Notes under the pieces: model-generated
What the model saw: only the letters and a program-made list of their open reading frames with translations
Told to the model about the DNA's origin: nothing
The model's database searches: none
Source: Neptunicella marina
Lineage (GTDB): Bacteria; Pseudomonadota; Gammaproteobacteria; Enterobacterales; Alteromonadaceae
Direction of reading: 5' to 3'
NCBI RefSeq assembly: GCF_014270035.1
Contig: NZ_JACNEP010000003.1
Location: 288,060-352,059, forward strand
DNA: 64,000 nucleotides
Shown here: positions 1-9,731 of the stretch, one piece after another
Position numbering within the stretch: position 1 is the first letter of the stretch
How the letters are laid out: each line of letters opens with the position of its first letter
Translations under genes and position numbers: made by a program

Positions 1-41
1 ATGTCGGGGCGGAAGCCGGGTTCAAAACGCCTAATCTATTC

Positions 42-68
42 GCTCTGGTTTGTCATTAAAACCAGAGC
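42..68 (+). terminator. Probable terminator of the gene upstream of the window
   Basis: A perfect 10-bp inverted repeat (GCTCTGGTTT at 42-51, its complement at 59-68) with a 7-nt loop is followed by a short T/C-rich stretch. A TAA at 32-34 in one plus-strand frame, open from the window edge, could be the end of a gene running in from the left, so this hairpin would close that unit. The remaining bases up to 230 hold no gene that I can see and presumably contain the dctQ promoter. Confidence 0.5.
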
Positions 69-230
69 ATTCATTTCCTCTAATACTCTGAAAATAAAAC
101 GTTTTTTCTAATTTATTTTGTTGTGTTCGCTTCAATAAGTATTTCCATCTCGTTATAAATTTGTTAATAATTTTACTCAGTAAAGTTCAATTCGCCCAGG
201 TTGTAATTCGGCGTTGAAGGAAATGATTGA

Positions 231-731
231 GTGATAAAACAGATTGATAGCTTTCACACTGGTTTAAGTAAGTTAATCAGCTGGTTCACATTGTTAATGG
301 CAATGTTGACCTTGCTTATTGTTATTTTACGTTATGGATTTAATCTTGGCTGGATCGCCTTGCAAGAGTCGGTAATGTATTTGCATGCGTGTGTATTTAT
401 GTTGGGAGCAGCTTACACCCTGAAAGTTGATCAACATGTACGCGTTGACGTGTTCTATCGTCACTTCGATATTCGCAAGAAAGCTCTGGTGAATGTGCTG
501 GGAGGCATCTTTCTGCTATTGCCGGTTAATGTGTTTATTGCTGTTGTTAGCTGGGGTTATGTTGCCAGTTCCTGGGAATTACTAGAAGACTCGCCTCAGG
601 CTGGTGGTTTGCCACTGGTCTTTTTACTTAAAACACTGATTCTATTATTTGCGTTTTTTCTTACGTTACAGGGTGTAGCCGAAATAGTACGTAACTGGTC
701 TATCTATAAAAATACACTGGAGCAAAAATAG
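231..731 (+). CDS. dctQ: TRAP transporter small permease (DctQ family)
   Basis: This 166-aa protein is the small membrane subunit of a tripartite ATP-independent periplasmic transporter, which with the large subunit drives solute uptake using the sodium or proton gradient. Four hydrophobic segments (about residues 15-35, 50-65, 90-110 and 130-150) and the family-typical stretch ending in 'QHVRVDVFYR' are visible. The start is GTG at 231, preceded by GAAGG at 216-220; a nearby ATG at 223 is in another frame and stops at once. Its TAG stop shares one base with the GTG of dctM, so the two are translationally coupled. Membrane and solute-binding subunits follow in the usual Q-M-P order. Confidence 0.9.
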   Translation: MIKQIDSFHTGLSKLISWFTLLMAMLTLLIVILRYGFNLGWIALQESVMYLHACVFMLGAAYTLKVDQHVRVDVFYRHFDIRKKALVNVLGGIFLLLPVNVFIAVVSWGYVASSWELLEDSPQAGGLPLVFLLKTLILLFAFFLTLQGVAEIVRNWSIYKNTLEQK

Positions 732-2101
732 TGGAAATATTGTCTTTGGTGATGTTTGCACTGGTTTGCATTGTACTACTTTGTGGTTATCCGGTGGCGT
801 ACGCGCTTGCAGGCACATCATTATTATTCGCCGGTATTGGTGTATTGTTTGATGTATTTGATATGGCTTATTTGCACGCATTGCCAAATCGAATCTACGG
901 CATTATGACCAATCCTACATTGTTGGCAGTTCCTTTATTTATTTTCATGGGTGTTACGCTGGAAAAGTCGCAAGTTGCAGAAAAATTGCTGGCGGCGATG
1001 GCGCAGTTGTTTGGCCGTTTTCGGGCGGGAATGGCGGTGTCGGTTGTATTGGTAGGCATGTTAATGGCGGCCAGCACAGGTATTGTAGGTGCAACTGTTG
1101 TGACTATGGGCTTAATGTCATTGCCGGTAATGTTAAAAAAAGGCTATTCTCCTCAGCTGGCGACCGGCACAATTTGTGCCACAGGAACACTGGGACAAAT
1201 TATTCCTCCGTCTATCGCTCTGGTATTGCTGGGAGATGTTATTTCCAATGCCTATCAGCAGTCGCAACTGGATTTAGGCATTTTCTCACCCGAATCTGTT
1301 TCGGTTGGGGATTTATTTATGGGGGCAATTTTACCCGGTATGTTACTGGTTGTCGGGTATCTGCTGTATATCCTTTTTCTGGCGTTTAAATCCAGTAGTC
1401 AGCTTCCCTCAAAAGATACTCATCGTTCTGCACAAGTTGGCTCATCTTCATTGTTTAACGCTTTGTTTGCGCCTTTGTTCCTGATTTTAATTGTGCTCGG
1501 TACCATACTCACGGGGTATGCGACACCAACTGAGGCATCTGGAGTTGGCGCTTGTGGTGCCTTGTTGATCGCAGTGATGAACAAACAATTGTCATTCAAA
1601 CGTCTACAGGAAATTTGCCTGTCAACATTGACCTCCACTTCGATGGTTTTCATGATTTTAATTGGTGCTGCTGTGTTTTCTCTTGTCTTTCGGGGTTTTG
1701 GTGGCGAAGAACTAATAAATGATGTTTTTGAACAATTACCCGGTGGTAAGTGGAGCGCAATTTTATTGGTTATGCTGGTAATATTTTTACTTGGGTTTAT
1801 TCTGGATTTTATCGAAATCACTTTTGTGGTTGTACCTTTAGTCGCACCTGTTTTGTTAGCAATGGATATTAATCCGGTGTGGCTGGGTATTATGATTGCC
1901 ATTAATCTTCAAACTTCTTTTTTAACTCCTCCTTTTGGTTTTGCACTATTTTATTTAAGAGGGGTTGCGCCTGAATCGGTTAAAACAGTTGCTATTTACC
2001 GAGGTGTGTTGCCTTATATTTTAATCCAACTGACAGTATTGGTAATGTTGGCAATATGGCCGGAACTTGCGACCTGGTTACCACAACAACTTAGTCAATA
2101 A
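731..2101 (+). CDS. dctM: TRAP transporter large permease (DctM family)
   Basis: This 456-aa polytopic inner-membrane protein is the transport channel of the TRAP system. It is hydrophobic nearly throughout, with about 12 membrane segments, and carries the DctM hallmarks 'FIFMGVTLEKS' near residue 70 and 'GQIIPPSIALVLLGD' near residue 155, a membrane re-entrant region thought to bind cation and substrate. It begins at GTG 731, overlapping the dctQ stop by one base. The binding-protein gene starts 33 bp downstream. Length is normal for the family (about 425-460 aa). Family membership is certain; the substrate cannot be read from this subunit. Confidence 0.93.
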   Translation: MEILSLVMFALVCIVLLCGYPVAYALAGTSLLFAGIGVLFDVFDMAYLHALPNRIYGIMTNPTLLAVPLFIFMGVTLEKSQVAEKLLAAMAQLFGRFRAGMAVSVVLVGMLMAASTGIVGATVVTMGLMSLPVMLKKGYSPQLATGTICATGTLGQIIPPSIALVLLGDVISNAYQQSQLDLGIFSPESVSVGDLFMGAILPGMLLVVGYLLYILFLAFKSSSQLPSKDTHRSAQVGSSSLFNALFAPLFLILIVLGTILTGYATPTEASGVGACGALLIAVMNKQLSFKRLQEICLSTLTSTSMVFMILIGAAVFSLVFRGFGGEELINDVFEQLPGGKWSAILLVMLVIFLLGFILDFIEITFVVVPLVAPVLLAMDINPVWLGIMIAINLQTSFLTPPFGFALFYLRGVAPESVKTVAIYRGVLPYILIQLTVLVMLAIWPELATWLPQQLSQ

Positions 2102-2134
2102 GGTACTGTTTACTAACAACTTAAAGGGATAAGT

Positions 2135-3244
2135 ATGAAATTGAATCGTATCATGATAATGGCGGGTTTAGGTTTAATAGTAACGCTATTATCAGCCTGT
2201 GGTGATAAACAATCTCAAGCACAAAATAGCAGCGCTAAAGAGCAGCAGACCTTCGAGTGGAAATTGGTGACCACCTGGCCGAAAAACTTTCCGGGACTGG
2301 GTCATGCACCAGAAGAATTTGCTCAAAAAGTGCGAAAAATGTCCAATGGACGTCTGAAAATAAAAGTTTACGGAGCCGGTGAGTTAGTACCTGCTTTGGA
2401 AGTTTTTGATGCCGTGTCGCAAGGCACGGCAGAAATGGGGCATGCTGCAGCTTACTATTGGAAAGGCAAAATGCCAGCGGCACAGATTTTTGGTGCCATT
2501 CCATTTGGTATGAACGCGCAGGAAGTTAATGGCTGGTTGCGCTATGGAGGCGGTCTTAAGTTGTGGCGGGATCTATATAAACCCTTTGGTGTTATTCCAT
2601 TTCCAGGTGGTAATACCGGGGTACAGATGGCCGGTTGGTTTAAAAAGCCCATTACCAGCCTTGAGGATTTTCAAGGCGTGAAAATGCGTATTCCTGGCTT
2701 GGGTGGTGAGGTGTTGAAAAAAGTCGGTGGAATTCCTGTTTCACTGAGTGGAGGCGAAATTTTCACTTCTCTGCAAAGTGGTGCCATTGATGCGACAGAG
2801 TGGGTAGGCCCATATAATGATTTAGCATTTGGTTTATATAAAGCCGCAGATTATTACTACTATTCCGGATGGCATGAACCTGGCTCAGTACTGGAGTTTG
2901 AGGTTAACCAAAAAGCTTATGAAAGTTTACCTGCTGACTTACAGGAAATTGTTGCCACCGCTGCGCAGGCTGTTAATGCCGACATGCTGGACGAATATAC
3001 AGCGCGGAATAATATGGCCATGCAAACACTGATTGATAAACATCAGGTAAATTTGTTGCCATTGCCAGCCGATGTGATTGTTGCTTTAAAAAATGCCACA
3101 GTGGAAGTGATGAAAGAACAATCAGAAGCTGATCCGCAGTTTGACAATATATACCGAGCGTATGTGGCTTTTCAGAAAGGTGTAAGTGCTTATCACCATA
3201 TTTCTGAAGTAACTTACTACCGAAACCGGGATGATGTTCACTAG
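2135..3244 (+). CDS. dctP: TRAP transporter solute-binding lipoprotein (DctP family, TakP-like)
   Basis: This 369-aa extracytoplasmic protein captures the substrate for the DctQM permease. A lipoprotein signal peptide ends in the lipobox LSAC (Cys22), so it is probably membrane-tethered rather than free. The stretches 'WKLVTTWPKNFPGLG', 'GGEIFTSLQSGAIDATEWVGP' and 'YYYYSGWHEPGS' resemble the TakP branch, which binds 2-oxo monocarboxylates with a metal ion; substrate assignment is inference from that resemblance. A start at ATG 2135 follows AAAGGGA. The stop is unusual: TAG at 3242-3244 is half supplied by a mobile element that begins at 3244. Without the element the codon would read TAA, so the protein is unchanged. 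Confidence 0.88.
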   Translation: MKLNRIMIMAGLGLIVTLLSACGDKQSQAQNSSAKEQQTFEWKLVTTWPKNFPGLGHAPEEFAQKVRKMSNGRLKIKVYGAGELVPALEVFDAVSQGTAEMGHAAAYYWKGKMPAAQIFGAIPFGMNAQEVNGWLRYGGGLKLWRDLYKPFGVIPFPGGNTGVQMAGWFKKPITSLEDFQGVKMRIPGLGGEVLKKVGGIPVSLSGGEIFTSLQSGAIDATEWVGPYNDLAFGLYKAADYYYYSGWHEPGSVLEFEVNQKAYESLPADLQEIVATAAQAVNADMLDEYTARNNMAMQTLIDKHQVNLLPLPADVIVALKNATVEVMKEQSEADPQFDNIYRAYVAFQKGVSAYHHISEVTYYRNRDDVH

Positions 3245-3507
3245 GGTCTGTTGATCTTTGTTGTATGAATTTTGTTCTAACTAAACGCTTTTTAATCGCG
3301 GCGCTTATTTGCAGGCCTAATGGATTAAGTCAAAAATAAGCAACAAAGAGTAAAAAGTGTTTAAGACGAACCCTTCGGGCAACGTTTGCGCGGCATCTCT
3401 ACTGCTTCAGCACTCATTCATGTAGAACAACTACACCACAATCGTGCTTCATTGTTTAAATACCGCGCAACTCGTTGCAAAAGTATACAGTAAAGATCAA
3501 CAGACCC
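3244..3507. mobile_element. MITE-like element, 264 bp, 16-bp terminal inverted repeats, TA flanks
   Basis: GGGTCTGTTGATCTTT at 3244-3259 is repeated exactly in reverse complement at 3492-3507. Both ends are flanked by TA (3242-3243 and 3508-3509), consistent with the TA target duplication of IS630/Tc1-mariner-type transposases. The interior has no meaningful ORF but has a second, imperfect pairing (TTTGCGCGG near 3385 with CCGCGCAA near 3465), so the RNA could fold extensively. No transposase is present, so any movement would need one in trans. The element fills most of the gap between dctP and fabV. Only one copy was noticed in this window. The class assignment is inference from ends and target. 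Confidence 0.7.
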
Positions 3508-3564
3508 TAACAGTTAATAAGCTTTGTGAAACAAAGTTTAGCTGTTCAGAGTTGTTTATTAAAT

Positions 3565-3592
3565 TTGCGCCCTTAAAATGGGCGCAATTTTT
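3565..3592 (+). terminator. Rho-independent terminator after dctQMP
   Basis: TTGCGCCC (3565-3572) pairs with GGGCGCAA (3580-3587) over a 7-nt loop and is followed by five T. It lies beyond the MITE-like element and just before fabV, so it was probably the original terminator of the dctQMP operon, now displaced about 264 bp further from the stop codon. Confidence 0.8.
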
Positions 3593-3609
3593 ATGTAGGG
3601 AATAACCAA

Positions 3610-4812
3610 ATGATTATTAAACCGAAAATTCGCGGTTTTATTTGTACCACCACGCATCCTGTGGGTTGTGAGCACAATGTAAAAGAACAAATAGAGTTAA
3701 CCAAAACCAAAGGCAAAATTAACAATGGCCCTAAGCGGGTATTGGTGATTGGTGCGTCCAGTGGTTATGGACTGTCGTCCAGAATAGCTGCTGCATTTGG
3801 TTGTGATGCTGCCACCATTGGTGTGTTTTTCGAAAAGCCGGGCACAGAGAAAAAGCCTGGAACCGCTGGTTGGTACAACGCCGCAGCATTTGATAAGGCA
3901 GCAAAAGAAGCCGGTCTGTATGCTAAAAGCATTAATGGCGATGCCTTTTCAAATGAAGCGCGCGACAAGGTTATTGAGTTAATCAAAGCTGACTTAGGTC
4001 AGATTGATATGGTGGTTTATTCACTGGCCTCTCCGGTACGTAAATTACCAGACAGTGGAGAAGTGATCCGTTCGGTATTAAAACCAATAGGCGAACCATA
4101 CCGCTCAACCGCAATTGATACTAATCGTGATGTGATTATTGATGCTGAAATTGAACCCGCTACTGAAGAAGAAATTGCAGCGACAGTTACCGTAATGGGT
4201 GGTCAGGACTGGGAATTATGGATGCAGGCATTAAGCGACGCCGGTGTATTGGCAGACGGTGCACGCAGTGTTGCTTACTCATATATTGGTTCAGATATTA
4301 CCTGGCCAATTTATTGGCATGGCGCATTAGGTAAAGCGAAGGAAGATTTAGATCGCGCGGCTAACGCGATTGATGGCAACCTCAGCCAGACTGGCGGTGG
4401 TGCCAATGTTGCCGTATTGAAATCTGTTGTGACACAAGCGTCCTCTGCTATCCCGGTTATGCCACTTTATTTATCCATGGTCTTTAAAGTGATGCGCGAA
4501 AAAGGCATTCACGAAGGCTGTATGGAACAAATTTATCGTTTGTTTGCTGAGCGTTTGTATAACGAATCTAACCCGGCAGAATTAACTGACGATAAAAATC
4601 GTTTACGTGTTGATGACTGGGAATTACGTGAAGACGTGCAGCAGGCGTGTCGTGATTTATGGCCAAAAGTGACAGATGATAACTTGTTCGATGAAACTGA
4701 TTATCAGCTATACAAAGATGAATTTTTGAAACTGTTTGGATTTGGCCTTGCGTCGGTTGATTATGATGCAGAAGTGGATCCAGTAGTCGATTTTGACGTT
4801 GAAGCACTCTAA
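3610..4812 (+). CDS. fabV: Enoyl-[ACP] reductase FabV (trans-2-enoyl-CoA reductase family)
   Basis: This 400-aa cytoplasmic enzyme catalyses the last, NADH-dependent reduction in each round of fatty acid elongation. Visible hallmarks are the N-terminal '[13 protein letters not shown]', the dinucleotide-binding '[15 protein letters not shown]' (about residues 44-58), '[10 protein letters not shown]', and the catalytic Tyr-X8-Lys pair, Tyr235 and Lys244, in '[10 protein letters not shown]'. Length matches FabV (about 397-402 aa), a form much larger than FabI and known for poor triclosan sensitivity. It is a single-gene unit between two terminators. The start at ATG 3610 is that of the family. 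Confidence 0.97.
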   Translation: MIIKPKIRGFICTTTHPVGCEHNVKEQIELTKTKGKINNGPKRVLVIGASSGYGLSSRIAAAFGCDAATIGVFFEKPGTEKKPGTAGWYNAAAFDKAAKEAGLYAKSINGDAFSNEARDKVIELIKADLGQIDMVVYSLASPVRKLPDSGEVIRSVLKPIGEPYRSTAIDTNRDVIIDAEIEPATEEEIAATVTVMGGQDWELWMQALSDAGVLADGARSVAYSYIGSDITWPIYWHGALGKAKEDLDRAANAIDGNLSQTGGGANVAVLKSVVTQASSAIPVMPLYLSMVFKVMREKGIHEGCMEQIYRLFAERLYNESNPAELTDDKNRLRVDDWELREDVQQACRDLWPKVTDDNLFDETDYQLYKDEFLKLFGFGLASVDYDAEVDPVVDFDVEAL

Positions 4813-4841
4813 CGTTAAAAAATACATCAAAAATATAAATA

Positions 4842-4863
4842 AGCCGTCTCTTTGACGGCTTTT
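4842..4863 (+). terminator. Rho-independent terminator of fabV
   Basis: AGCCGTC (4842-4848) pairs with GACGGCT (4854-4860) over a 5-nt loop and runs into TTTT. It lies 30 bp after the fabV stop. Confidence 0.85.
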
Positions 4864-5094
4864 GCATTTTCAAAATGCTTCATTTTTTGTCACAATACAG
4901 CGCCAAAAAAATCGTGATGTTATGGCGATTAACTGCTGTAAAAATCATCAATCAAGTATTTGTTGCGTAAAAAATACGTTAAAAGCAGCAAATAAATCGC
5001 ATAAACAATAATTTGCGTGGCGAAGTTTCTCCCATTAATGCTAAAATTCCATGCTTAAATAGGGGTTTTTAGAGCTAACAGGCAAAGATTATTA

Positions 5095-5121
5095 CTGATA
5101 AAAGGCGTGGACTTTTATCAG
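5095..5121 (+). promoter_or_regulatory. Perfect hairpin in the nqrA leader
   Basis: CTGATAAAAG (5095-5104) and CTTTTATCAG (5112-5121) form a perfect 10-bp inverted repeat with a 7-nt loop, ending 49 bp before the nqrA start codon. It has no T-run, so it is not a standard terminator. It could be a protein-binding palindrome or an mRNA leader structure. The rest of the 4864-5170 gap must hold the nqr promoter, but I could not pick a convincing -35/-10 pair. Confidence 0.4.
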
Positions 5122-5170
5122 ACTGAGCAGAATTCGAATCTTTTTTAATTTAAGAGTAGTGCGACTGCAT

Positions 5171-6505
5171 ATGATAAAAATCAAAGAAGGCATGGACCTC
5201 CCACTCGAGGGGGCTCCCATTCAGGAAATCCAGGATGGTAACGCGGTAACCCGTGTTGCTGTGCTCGGAGAAGAGTATGTGGGCATGCGGCCCACTATGC
5301 ATGTTCAGGTCGGTGATAAAGTAAAAAAAGGTCAGGTTCTTTTTGAAGATAAAAAGAATCCAGGCGTTAAGTTTACTGCACCAGCTGCCGGAACTGTATC
5401 TGAAATTAATCGTGGCCAGAAGCGTGTTTTGCAATCGGTTGTGATTGATATTGAAGGTGATGAACAACTTACCTTTGATGCCAGTGCAGATATCAGCAGC
5501 TTACAAGCTGAACAAATTCAGACTACCCTGGTTGAATCAGGCTTATGGACAGCTATTCGTACACGTCCTTACAGCAAGGTTCCAGCTATTGGCAGCAAGC
5601 CTCATTCCATTTTCATTAGCGTGATGGATACTAACCCGCTGGCAGCAGACCCGACAGTGATCATTACTCAGCGTCAGGCTGATTTTGCCAATGGTTTACA
5701 GGTATTAGCCAAATTAACTGATGGCAAGCTGTTCGTAAACAAAGCGCCAGGTGCGACGGTTGATACAGGCAGCGTTAAAGCTGAAGTTAATGAGTTCGCT
5801 GGCCCTCACCCGGCTGGTTTAGTGGGCACGCATATCCATTTTCTGGATAGCGCCGGTGCTGCTAAAACAGTTTGGCATGTGGGTTATCAGGATGTTATAG
5901 CCATTGGCCACTTGTTTACTACCGGTGAGATTGATAGCTCTCGTGTGGTTGCCATTGCTGGGCCAGCTGCGTCTAAACCGCGTTTAGTTAAAACGTTGAA
6001 TGGTGCAAGCACTGAACAATTACTAACAGGTGAAACCAAAGACGGTGAAGTACGTGTTATTTCTGGTTCTGTTCTGCACGGTCATAATGCAGCTGGTGTT
6101 CACGGTTATATCGGTCGTTACCACAACCAAATTTCATTGGTGATGGAAGGTCGTGAAAAAGTATTGTTTGGTTGGCTTCGTGGTGGTTCAGACCAGCACT
6201 CTGTGACGCGTGCCTATTTAGGTCACTTGTCTCCGAAGCGTTTGTTTAATATGACCACAACAACTAATGGTTCAGAACGTTCTATGGTGCCAATCGGTAA
6301 CTACGAGCGCATTATGCCGTTAGATATTCTTCCCACATTATTATTACGTGACATTATCTCTGGTGACACTGACAGTGCTCAGGCAATGGGGTGTTTAGAA
6401 CTGGATGAAGAAGATTTGGCACTATGTACTTATGTTTGCCCCGGCAAATATGACTACGCGCCATTGTTGCGTGATTGCTTGACTACGATTGAGAAGGAAG
6501 GGTAA
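5171..6505 (+). CDS. nqrA: Na+-translocating NADH:quinone reductase subunit A
   Basis: NqrA is the large peripheral subunit of the sodium-pumping NADH:quinone oxidoreductase and is linked to quinone binding. The protein starts '[12 protein letters not shown]' and contains '[22 protein letters not shown]' type sequence and '[15 protein letters not shown]', very close to the Vibrio NqrA N-terminus. ATG 5171 is chosen because homologues begin exactly there; an in-frame GTG at 5159 would add four residues that the family lacks. At 444 aa the length is normal. It is the first of six tightly packed nqr genes; nqrB follows after 3 bp. Confidence 0.95.
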   Translation: MIKIKEGMDLPLEGAPIQEIQDGNAVTRVAVLGEEYVGMRPTMHVQVGDKVKKGQVLFEDKKNPGVKFTAPAAGTVSEINRGQKRVLQSVVIDIEGDEQLTFDASADISSLQAEQIQTTLVESGLWTAIRTRPYSKVPAIGSKPHSIFISVMDTNPLAADPTVIITQRQADFANGLQVLAKLTDGKLFVNKAPGATVDTGSVKAEVNEFAGPHPAGLVGTHIHFLDSAGAAKTVWHVGYQDVIAIGHLFTTGEIDSSRVVAIAGPAASKPRLVKTLNGASTEQLLTGETKDGEVRVISGSVLHGHNAAGVHGYIGRYHNQISLVMEGREKVLFGWLRGGSDQHSVTRAYLGHLSPKRLFNMTTTTNGSERSMVPIGNYERIMPLDILPTLLLRDIISGDTDSAQAMGCLELDEEDLALCTYVCPGKYDYAPLLRDCLTTIEKEG

Positions 6506-6508
6506 TCC

Positions 6509-7717
6509 ATGAGCTTGAAAGATTACTTAGAAAAAATCGAGCCGAATTTCGAGCCGGGCGGTAAGTACGAAAAATGGTATGCGCTGTATGAAGCTGCTGC
6601 GACTATTTTCTATACCCCAGGTAAAGTCAATAAATCGACGACTCACGTAAAAGACAGCATCGATTTAAAACGTATTATGATCATGGTGTGGATGGCAACA
6701 TTCCCGGCTATGTTCTACGGCATGTACAACGTAGGTTTGCAAGCCAATACCGCTATCATGGCTGGCGCTACTTTGCCAGATATGTGGCAAGCTGCTTTAT
6801 TCAGCGCGTTTGGCGGTGAATTAGGTCAGAGTGCCAGCGGTTTAATGTTGTTCTTCTACGGCGCCTGTTTTTATCTTCCTATTTATGCCACCACATTTAT
6901 TGTGGGTGGTTTCTGGGAAGTGTTATTTGCTTCTATTCGTAAACATGAAGTGAACGAAGGTTTCTTTGTAACTTCGGTACTGTTCTCTCTGACATTGCCT
7001 GCTACTGTGCCTTTATGGCAAGTGGCGCTGGGTATTTCATTTGGTGTCGTCATCGCCAAGGAAATTTTCGGTGGAACCGGTCGTAACTTCTTGAACCCTG
7101 CTTTATCAGGTCGTGCATTCTTATATTTCGCTTATCCAGCTTATATGTCGGGTGATGCAATCTGGACTGCTGCTGATGGTTTCTCTGGTGCAACTTTCCT
7201 GGGTCAGGCGGCGTTAGGTAACGTAACGGACTGGAGTATGAATGCTGAATGGTGGAATGCGTTTTATGGTTCTATTCAGGGCTCTGTTGGTGAAACCTCC
7301 ACATTAGCATTGTTAATTGGTGGTTTGTTCATCATGTATATGCGAATTGCATCCTGGCGCATTGTTGGTGGTGTTATGGCTGGCATGATCGTGTTTGCTA
7401 CCTTGTTAAACATGATTGGCAGCAGCACTAACCCAATGTTTGCTATGCCTTGGTACTGGCATTTGGTAACAGGTGGTTTTGCCTTTGGTATGTTGTTTAT
7501 GGCGACCGACCCTGTATCTGCATCATTTACCAACAAAGGTAAATGGGCATACGGTGCATTAATTGGTTTTATGTGTGTGATGATCCGTGTACTTAACCCG
7601 GCCTTCCCTGAAGGTATGATGTTAGCCATTCTGTTCGCTAACCTTTGGGCTCCATTATTCGACTATTTTGTCGCACAAGGCAATATCAAACGGAGGGTTG
7701 CTCGTGTCAGCCAATAA
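6509..7717 (+). CDS. nqrB: Na+-translocating NADH:quinone reductase subunit B
   Basis: NqrB is a polytopic inner-membrane subunit carrying a covalent FMN and riboflavin and forming part of the sodium path. The 402-aa product opens with '[23 protein letters not shown]' in outline, has about ten membrane segments, and shows the flavinylation motif S-G-A-T with Thr229 as the expected FMN attachment site. A strong GAAGGAAGGG precedes ATG 6509. The last 14 bases overlap the start of nqrC. The FMN would be attached by the ApbE encoded 3.3 kb downstream. Confidence 0.96.
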   Translation: MSLKDYLEKIEPNFEPGGKYEKWYALYEAAATIFYTPGKVNKSTTHVKDSIDLKRIMIMVWMATFPAMFYGMYNVGLQANTAIMAGATLPDMWQAALFSAFGGELGQSASGLMLFFYGACFYLPIYATTFIVGGFWEVLFASIRKHEVNEGFFVTSVLFSLTLPATVPLWQVALGISFGVVIAKEIFGGTGRNFLNPALSGRAFLYFAYPAYMSGDAIWTAADGFSGATFLGQAALGNVTDWSMNAEWWNAFYGSIQGSVGETSTLALLIGGLFIMYMRIASWRIVGGVMAGMIVFATLLNMIGSSTNPMFAMPWYWHLVTGGFAFGMLFMATDPVSASFTNKGKWAYGALIGFMCVMIRVLNPAFPEGMMLAILFANLWAPLFDYFVAQGNIKRRVARVSQ

Positions 7718-8459
7718 AGAAACATTAGGTAAAACTTTAGGTGTCGTTTTAGCTGTTTGTTTAGTTTGTTCTGTTATTGTTTCTGGCGCAGCGGTTGGAT
7801 TGCGTTCTTTGCAACAACACAACGCAATGTTGGATAAACAAACCAACATCCTTGAAGCAGCTGATTTACTGGATAAAGCCAATGGTGATATTGCCGGTAC
7901 CTTCAAAAAGTTTGTAGAAATTCGCTATGTAGATTTAAGCACTGGTGAATATGTTGAAAAGCCATCTACTAACTTTGATATGTATAAAGCAGCTAAAAAG
8001 CCTGACATGAGTACTGCATTAGATGGCAGCCCAGCAGGTTTCAAACGTGTCGCAAATGTGGCTAGCGTTTATCTGGTTAAAGATGAAGCTGGCAATACAA
8101 CCCGTGTGGTACTGCCAATTCACGGTAGTGGTTTATGGGATCTGATGTACGCCTTCCTGGCAGTTGACGTTGATGGTGCAACGGCGCGTAACCTGGTTTA
8201 CTACCAGCAAAAAGAAACGCCGGGATTAGGTGGTGAAGTTCAGAATCCAGCGTGGAAGGCGAAGTGGGATGGTAAAAAGCTGTTTAAAGATGGCAAAGTG
8301 GCTATCAAAGTGGTGAAAAATGCCAGCTCAAATGACCCATACACTGTGGACGCTCTGTCTGGCGCAACCTTAACCAGTAATGGTGTGCAACATCAGCTTG
8401 ATTTCTGGTTAGGTGAGCAAGGCTTTGGTCCTTACCTGAAAAATCTTAAGCGAGGTTAA
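7704..8459 (+). CDS. nqrC: Na+-translocating NADH:quinone reductase subunit C
   Basis: NqrC is anchored by one N-terminal helix (about residues 9-29, '[18 protein letters not shown]') and carries a covalent FMN in its periplasmic domain. The flavinylation motif S-G-A-T-L-T has the acceptor Thr222. I start it at GTG 7704 ('[13 protein letters not shown]') because GGAGG stands 7 bp upstream at 7692-7696 and homologues begin this way; a longer in-frame reading from 7668 would place twelve extra residues inside nqrB. The 251-aa length fits the family. The 14-bp overlap with nqrB suggests coupled translation. Confidence 0.94.
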   Translation: MSANKETLGKTLGVVLAVCLVCSVIVSGAAVGLRSLQQHNAMLDKQTNILEAADLLDKANGDIAGTFKKFVEIRYVDLSTGEYVEKPSTNFDMYKAAKKPDMSTALDGSPAGFKRVANVASVYLVKDEAGNTTRVVLPIHGSGLWDLMYAFLAVDVDGATARNLVYYQQKETPGLGGEVQNPAWKAKWDGKKLFKDGKVAIKVVKNASSNDPYTVDALSGATLTSNGVQHQLDFWLGEQGFGPYLKNLKRG

Positions 8460-8461
8460 TC

Positions 8462-9094
8462 ATGGCTAATACTAAAGAATTGAAAAAGGTATTGTTCGGG
8501 CCGATCCTCGACAATAACCCAATTGCATTACAGGTACTGGGTATCTGTTCTGCTCTGGCAATTACCACTAAGCTGGAAACAGCATTAGTGATGGGGTTAG
8601 CACTTACCTCGGTAACGGCTTTCTCTAACTTGTTTATTTCGATTATTCGTAACGCTATTCCGTCAAGTGTACGTATTATTGTGCAAATGACGATTATTGC
8701 GTCGTTGGTAATCGTGGTAGACCAAATTCTTAAAGCATACTCTTACGAAATTTCTAAACAGCTATCGGTGTTTGTTGGTTTGATTATTACCAACTGTATC
8801 GTAATGGGTCGTGCAGAAGCTTACGCTATGAAAAATCCGCCGTTAATGAGTTTTATGGACGGTATTGGTAATGGTCTGGGTTATGCCTTCATTCTTATGG
8901 TTGTCGGTACAATCAAGGAACTGTTTGGCTTCGGTACGATTTTAGGATTCGAAGTCTTTACTGTTATTCAGAATGGCGGATGGTATCAACCAAATGGTTT
9001 ATTAATTCTTCCGTTCAGTTCGTTCTTCTTAATCGGTGGCATGATTTGGGCTATCCGTACCTTTAAGAAAGACCAGGTAGAGGCGAAGGAGTAA
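8462..9094 (+). CDS. nqrD: Na+-translocating NADH:quinone reductase subunit D
   Basis: NqrD is a 210-aa integral membrane subunit with six predicted helices, homologous to NqrE and to RnfA/RnfE, with which it forms an inverted pair holding a membrane iron centre between them. Family sequence such as '[23 protein letters not shown]' and '[12 protein letters not shown]' is present; the Cys in 'TNCIVMGR' is a conserved metal ligand. It begins 2 bp after nqrC and ends 3 bp before nqrE. Confidence 0.96.
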   Translation: MANTKELKKVLFGPILDNNPIALQVLGICSALAITTKLETALVMGLALTSVTAFSNLFISIIRNAIPSSVRIIVQMTIIASLVIVVDQILKAYSYEISKQLSVFVGLIITNCIVMGRAEAYAMKNPPLMSFMDGIGNGLGYAFILMVVGTIKELFGFGTILGFEVFTVIQNGGWYQPNGLLILPFSSFFLIGGMIWAIRTFKKDQVEAKE

Positions 9095-9097
9095 GTC

Positions 9098-9706
9098 ATG
9101 GAACATTATTTAAGTTTATTTGTTCGCTCTATTTTTATCGAGAACATGGCGTTGTCTATGTTCCTGGGAATGTGTACTTTCCTGGCGGTATCGAAAAAAG
9201 TAAAAACAGCGATGGGCTTGGGGGTTGCGGTTGTTGTGGTACTGGGTATCTCAGTTCCGGCTAACCAAATTATTTACACTACCTTTCTGGCTCCAGGCGC
9301 GTTGGAATGGGCTGGTTTCCCTGAAACTGATCTGAGCTTCCTTAACTTCCTGACCTTTATCGGGGTTATCGCAGCATTAGTTCAGATTTTAGAAATGGCT
9401 CTGGATAAGTTTTTCCCTGCGTTATACAACGCTCTGGGTATCTTCCTGCCTTTGATTACCGTTAACTGTGCCATTTTCGGTGGAGTTGCTTTTGCTGTTC
9501 AGCGTGAGTATTTGCTGGGCGAAAGTATTGTATACGGTATTGGTAGTGGCCTGGGTTGGGCACTGGCAATTACTTTGTTGGCTGCCGTGCGCGAAAAACT
9601 GAAATACGCAGACATTCCTGATGGACTGCGTGGTCTGGGTTCAGTATTTATGATTGCGGGTCTGATGGCATTAGGCTTCCAGTCATTTACTGGTATTGCA
9701 CTGTAA
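9098..9706 (+). CDS. nqrE: Na+-translocating NADH:quinone reductase subunit E
   Basis: NqrE is a 202-aa membrane subunit with six helices, the partner of NqrD. The start '[20 protein letters not shown]' and the internal '[12 protein letters not shown]', whose Cys is a metal ligand conserved in NqrD/E and RnfA/E proteins, identify it. AAGGAG precedes the ATG. It is followed after 25 bp by nqrF, the widest gap inside the core operon. Confidence 0.96.
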   Translation: MEHYLSLFVRSIFIENMALSMFLGMCTFLAVSKKVKTAMGLGVAVVVVLGISVPANQIIYTTFLAPGALEWAGFPETDLSFLNFLTFIGVIAALVQILEMALDKFFPALYNALGIFLPLITVNCAIFGGVAFAVQREYLLGESIVYGIGSGLGWALAITLLAAVREKLKYADIPDGLRGLGSVFMIAGLMALGFQSFTGIAL

Positions 9707-9731
9707 TAAACGGCCACTGGAGTATTACTAA

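Noticed and set aside
7668..7703. Longer start for nqrC
   Set aside because: The extra twelve residues are absent in homologues and GGAGG fits GTG 7704.
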